A stretch of DNA of 64,000 nt from positions 1 through 64,000 of the forward strand of contig NZ_CAJQZC010000016.1 in assembly GCF_907164555.1 (NCBI RefSeq). Reading direction: 5' to 3'. This document shows positions 62,485-64,000 of this stretch, piece after piece; the first letter of the stretch is position 1, and each line of letters begins with the position of its first letter. Both the position numbers and the translations under genes were made by a program. The notes beneath the pieces were generated by a model. It was not told the origin of the DNA, did not search any database, and saw nothing but the letters and a program-made list of their open reading frames with translations. Origin of the DNA: Paraburkholderia saeva (lineage in GTDB: Bacteria; Pseudomonadota; Gammaproteobacteria; Burkholderiales; Burkholderiaceae).

Positions 62485-63417
62485 TCACGTGGCGTGCGAC
62501 GTCCGACCCGGCGTGCAGAGGTTGTCTTCCACCGTTGCGGCTTCTTCGAGGAGCCACGCCCTGAACGCGAAAAGATCGGCGCGCTGGTCTGTGGCCTTTG
62601 TGCTCACGAGCCAGTAGGCGGTACCCGCGACGATCACGTCCTTGCTGATCTCGACGAGCGCGCCCGAAGCCAGCTCGCGGTCGACCAGCGGCCGTCTGCC
62701 GATCGCGACGCCCATGTCCATCGCGGCCGCTTCATACGCGAGCTGGACGGTATCGAAGCGCAGGCCACCCGACGCGTCGATGCCCTCCGTGTGCGTGCCG
62801 TCGAGCCATGCCTGCCAGTCCTCGCTGGCGGAGTCGACGTGAAGGAGCGTCGCGCGTCGCAGATCGATGTTGCCGTCGCCGTCGATGAGCCGTGTACGGT
62901 ACGTCTCGCTGCACACGGGCACGAGCTGCTCGCCGAAGAGGCGATGCCACGTCGCGCCCGTCGCGGGTTTGCGGCTGAGCCGGATCGCGAAGTCGAAACC
63001 ATCGCCCGGAAAATTGACGAGGCGTCGCGACGTATCGACGGCCACGTTTGCGTTGGGCCAGCGGCTGCGAAACGCGTGCAGTCGCGGCAGGAGCCAGCGC
63101 GATGCGAGCGTGGGTGCGCAGCTCACGGCAATCGTGCGGGGCGTGCGCGCGTCGGGCAGGCGCGCGGTGCCGGTTGCGATCAGCGCAAACGCCTGGGCGA
63201 TGTAGGGCAGATAGTCGGCCCCTTCAGGTGTGAGCGACAGCCGGCGTGGCTCGCGCACGAAGAGTGCAACGCCGAGCGCTTCTTCGAGACCGACGATCGC
63301 GTGGCTGACCGCGCCCGGCGTCACATTGAGCTCGGCCGCCGCGAGCTTGAAACTCTGATGCCGCGCGGCGGTTTCGAAAAACCGGAGCGACGAAAGCGGG
63401 GGAAGACGAAGCGGCAT
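62485..63417 (-). CDS. GcvA-type LysR-family regulator
   Basis: This 310-residue regulator from the ATG at 63417 begins MPLRLPPLSSLRFFETAARH, the form of GcvA/AmpR-like LysR proteins, with AAAELNVTPGAVSHAIVGLE as the HTH. The effector domain has APTLASRWLLPRLHAF and GDGFDFAIRLS. It may control the MFS gene downstream on the same strand. Confidence 0.9.
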   Translation of the reverse strand: MPLRLPPLSSLRFFETAARHQSFKLAAAELNVTPGAVSHAIVGLEEALGVALFVREPRRLSLTPEGADYLPYIAQAFALIATGTARLPDARTPRTIAVSCAPTLASRWLLPRLHAFRSRWPNANVAVDTSRRLVNFPGDGFDFAIRLSRKPATGATWHRLFGEQLVPVCSETYRTRLIDGDGNIDLRRATLLHVDSASEDWQAWLDGTHTEGIDASGGLRFDTVQLAYEAAAMDMGVAIGRRPLVDRELASGALVEISKDVIVAGTAYWLVSTKATDQRADLFAFRAWLLEEAATVEDNLCTPGRTSHAT

Positions 63418-63592
63418 TGCATCTCCATCGAGGCGGGATTGAGGCGCGGTGGCGCGCGCATCGCGAACTGACACGACGGGGTGGAGTTTACCGCCGTACA
63501 TGCCTGCGGCATACGCGGGAGCACCTCTGACTATGCCTCAGATCGACGGGAGACGTGCACGACGCAGCGGGCTCTTCCTCGTTAAAGGCAGT

Positions 63593-64000
63593 TCAGAACT
63601 GCGCGAAGAATGCGCGGGCAGCGACCGTGCAGAACGATGCGACCAGCGAACCGTGATACGCCTGAAGCACGGCCGTTGCGCCGCCATCGGTCGCACCGGC
63701 TGCCACGGCCTGCGAGGCGACGATTGCTTTCGCGAGCGCGAAACCCTGCTTGATCGGCGTGTAGACATCACCCGGGCCGGCTATCGGCGAGTCGACATCA
63801 AGCACCGTCACGAGTGCCGCGGGCACGTTGGCGTTCGACCAGTAAGCCTGCTCGATGCGCGCGTTGAAGAAGAACACCGTGGGATCCGCCTGGCCTCCGC
63901 AAAGCTGGACCGGCACGTGCGGCTGCCAGTTTCGCAGATCGTTTCGTTTGAACGCCTGACGCAACGGTTCTTCGGGCGATGCGGCAGGCAGCATTGCCGT
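63593..64000 (-). CDS. Lipase/esterase-like protein, C-terminal part
   Basis: The gene runs off the end of the window. The visible part has VPVQLCGGQADPTVFFFNAR (the acid-residue strand of an alpha/beta hydrolase) and LQAYHGSLVASFCTVAARAF (catalytic His), with paired cysteines. It is similar in style to secretory lipase-like hydrolases of Burkholderia. The nucleophile region is outside the window, so the assignment is provisional. Confidence 0.6.
   Translation of the reverse strand, partial: TAMLPAASPEEPLRQAFKRNDLRNWQPHVPVQLCGGQADPTVFFFNARIEQAYWSNANVPAALVTVLDVDSPIAGPGDVYTPIKQGFALAKAIVASQAVAAGATDGGATAVLQAYHGSLVASFCTVAARAFFAQF

Overview
The window is high-GC DNA from a Burkholderiaceae bacterium, most likely of the Paraburkholderia/Caballeronia type. 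The evidence is the OmpC-like trimeric porin, the galactarate dehydratase route, the PaoABC-type molybdenum oxidoreductase, several GlxA/FtrA-type AraC regulators and the large number of LysR/GntR regulators. There are no rRNA, tRNA or core ribosomal genes, so a secondary replicon or an accessory chromosomal region is plausible (inference).

Layout. (1) 1-7.1 kb: the 3' end of a group II intron abuts the stop of a Cache-domain chemoreceptor. A tight four-gene operon for 2-aminoethylphosphonate follows: cytidylyltransferase, PEP mutase fused to a second cytidylyltransferase-like domain, phosphonopyruvate decarboxylase and AEP transaminase. A small Pro/Asp-rich protein follows on the other strand. 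(2) 7.2-12.9 kb: a PIG-L deacetylase, MocA and the PaoC-PaoB-PaoA operon. (3) 13-24 kb: a galactarate regulon with porin, 2-oxoglutarate-semialdehyde dehydrogenase, FCD-type GntR regulator, GudP-type transporter, KdgD, GarD and an exported lactonase. A 13-bp motif, GTTGTNNGATGAC, lies upstream of the dehydrogenase, the regulator, KdgD, GarD and a chemoreceptor gene, with weaker matches ahead of the porin.

(4) 24-29.5 kb: that chemoreceptor is broken by a 4.5-kb island. The island carries a three-gene Hcp / L,D-transpeptidase effector / membrane immunity cassette, a phage-like HTH protein, an IS30 remnant holding a group II intron remnant, and a tyrosine integrase interrupted by an IS630 element. 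(5) 29.5-36.4 kb: an aspartate carbamoyltransferase with an N-terminal HTH and palindromic operators, a trio of exported proteins including a lytic transglycosylase, an RhlE helicase and small unknown proteins. (6) 36.4-53 kb: accessory genes with many recombination scars. These include receiver/VIT and DsbA/AEC junctions, an internally deleted aldo-keto reductase and an enolase-superfamily gene without its capping domain. Between them are a GG-leader-like peptide, Tat-exported alpha/beta hydrolases under a GlxA regulator, a DapA-like aldolase, and an OhrR/Ohr peroxide system with repeated ATCGNNNNCGAT operators. (7) 53-64 kb: MgtC, a three-gene Hsp20 array with a sigma-32-like promoter, a GGDEF protein, an AstE-like deacylase with a periplasmic binding protein and LysR regulator, an MFS transporter, a second LysR and the end of a lipase-like gene.

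The strongest candidates for unusual biology are the orphan Hcp-effector-immunity cassette, the HTH-carbamoyltransferase fusion whose operator recurs inside the coding sequence at the domain junction, and the phosphonate operon with two cytidylyltransferase modules.
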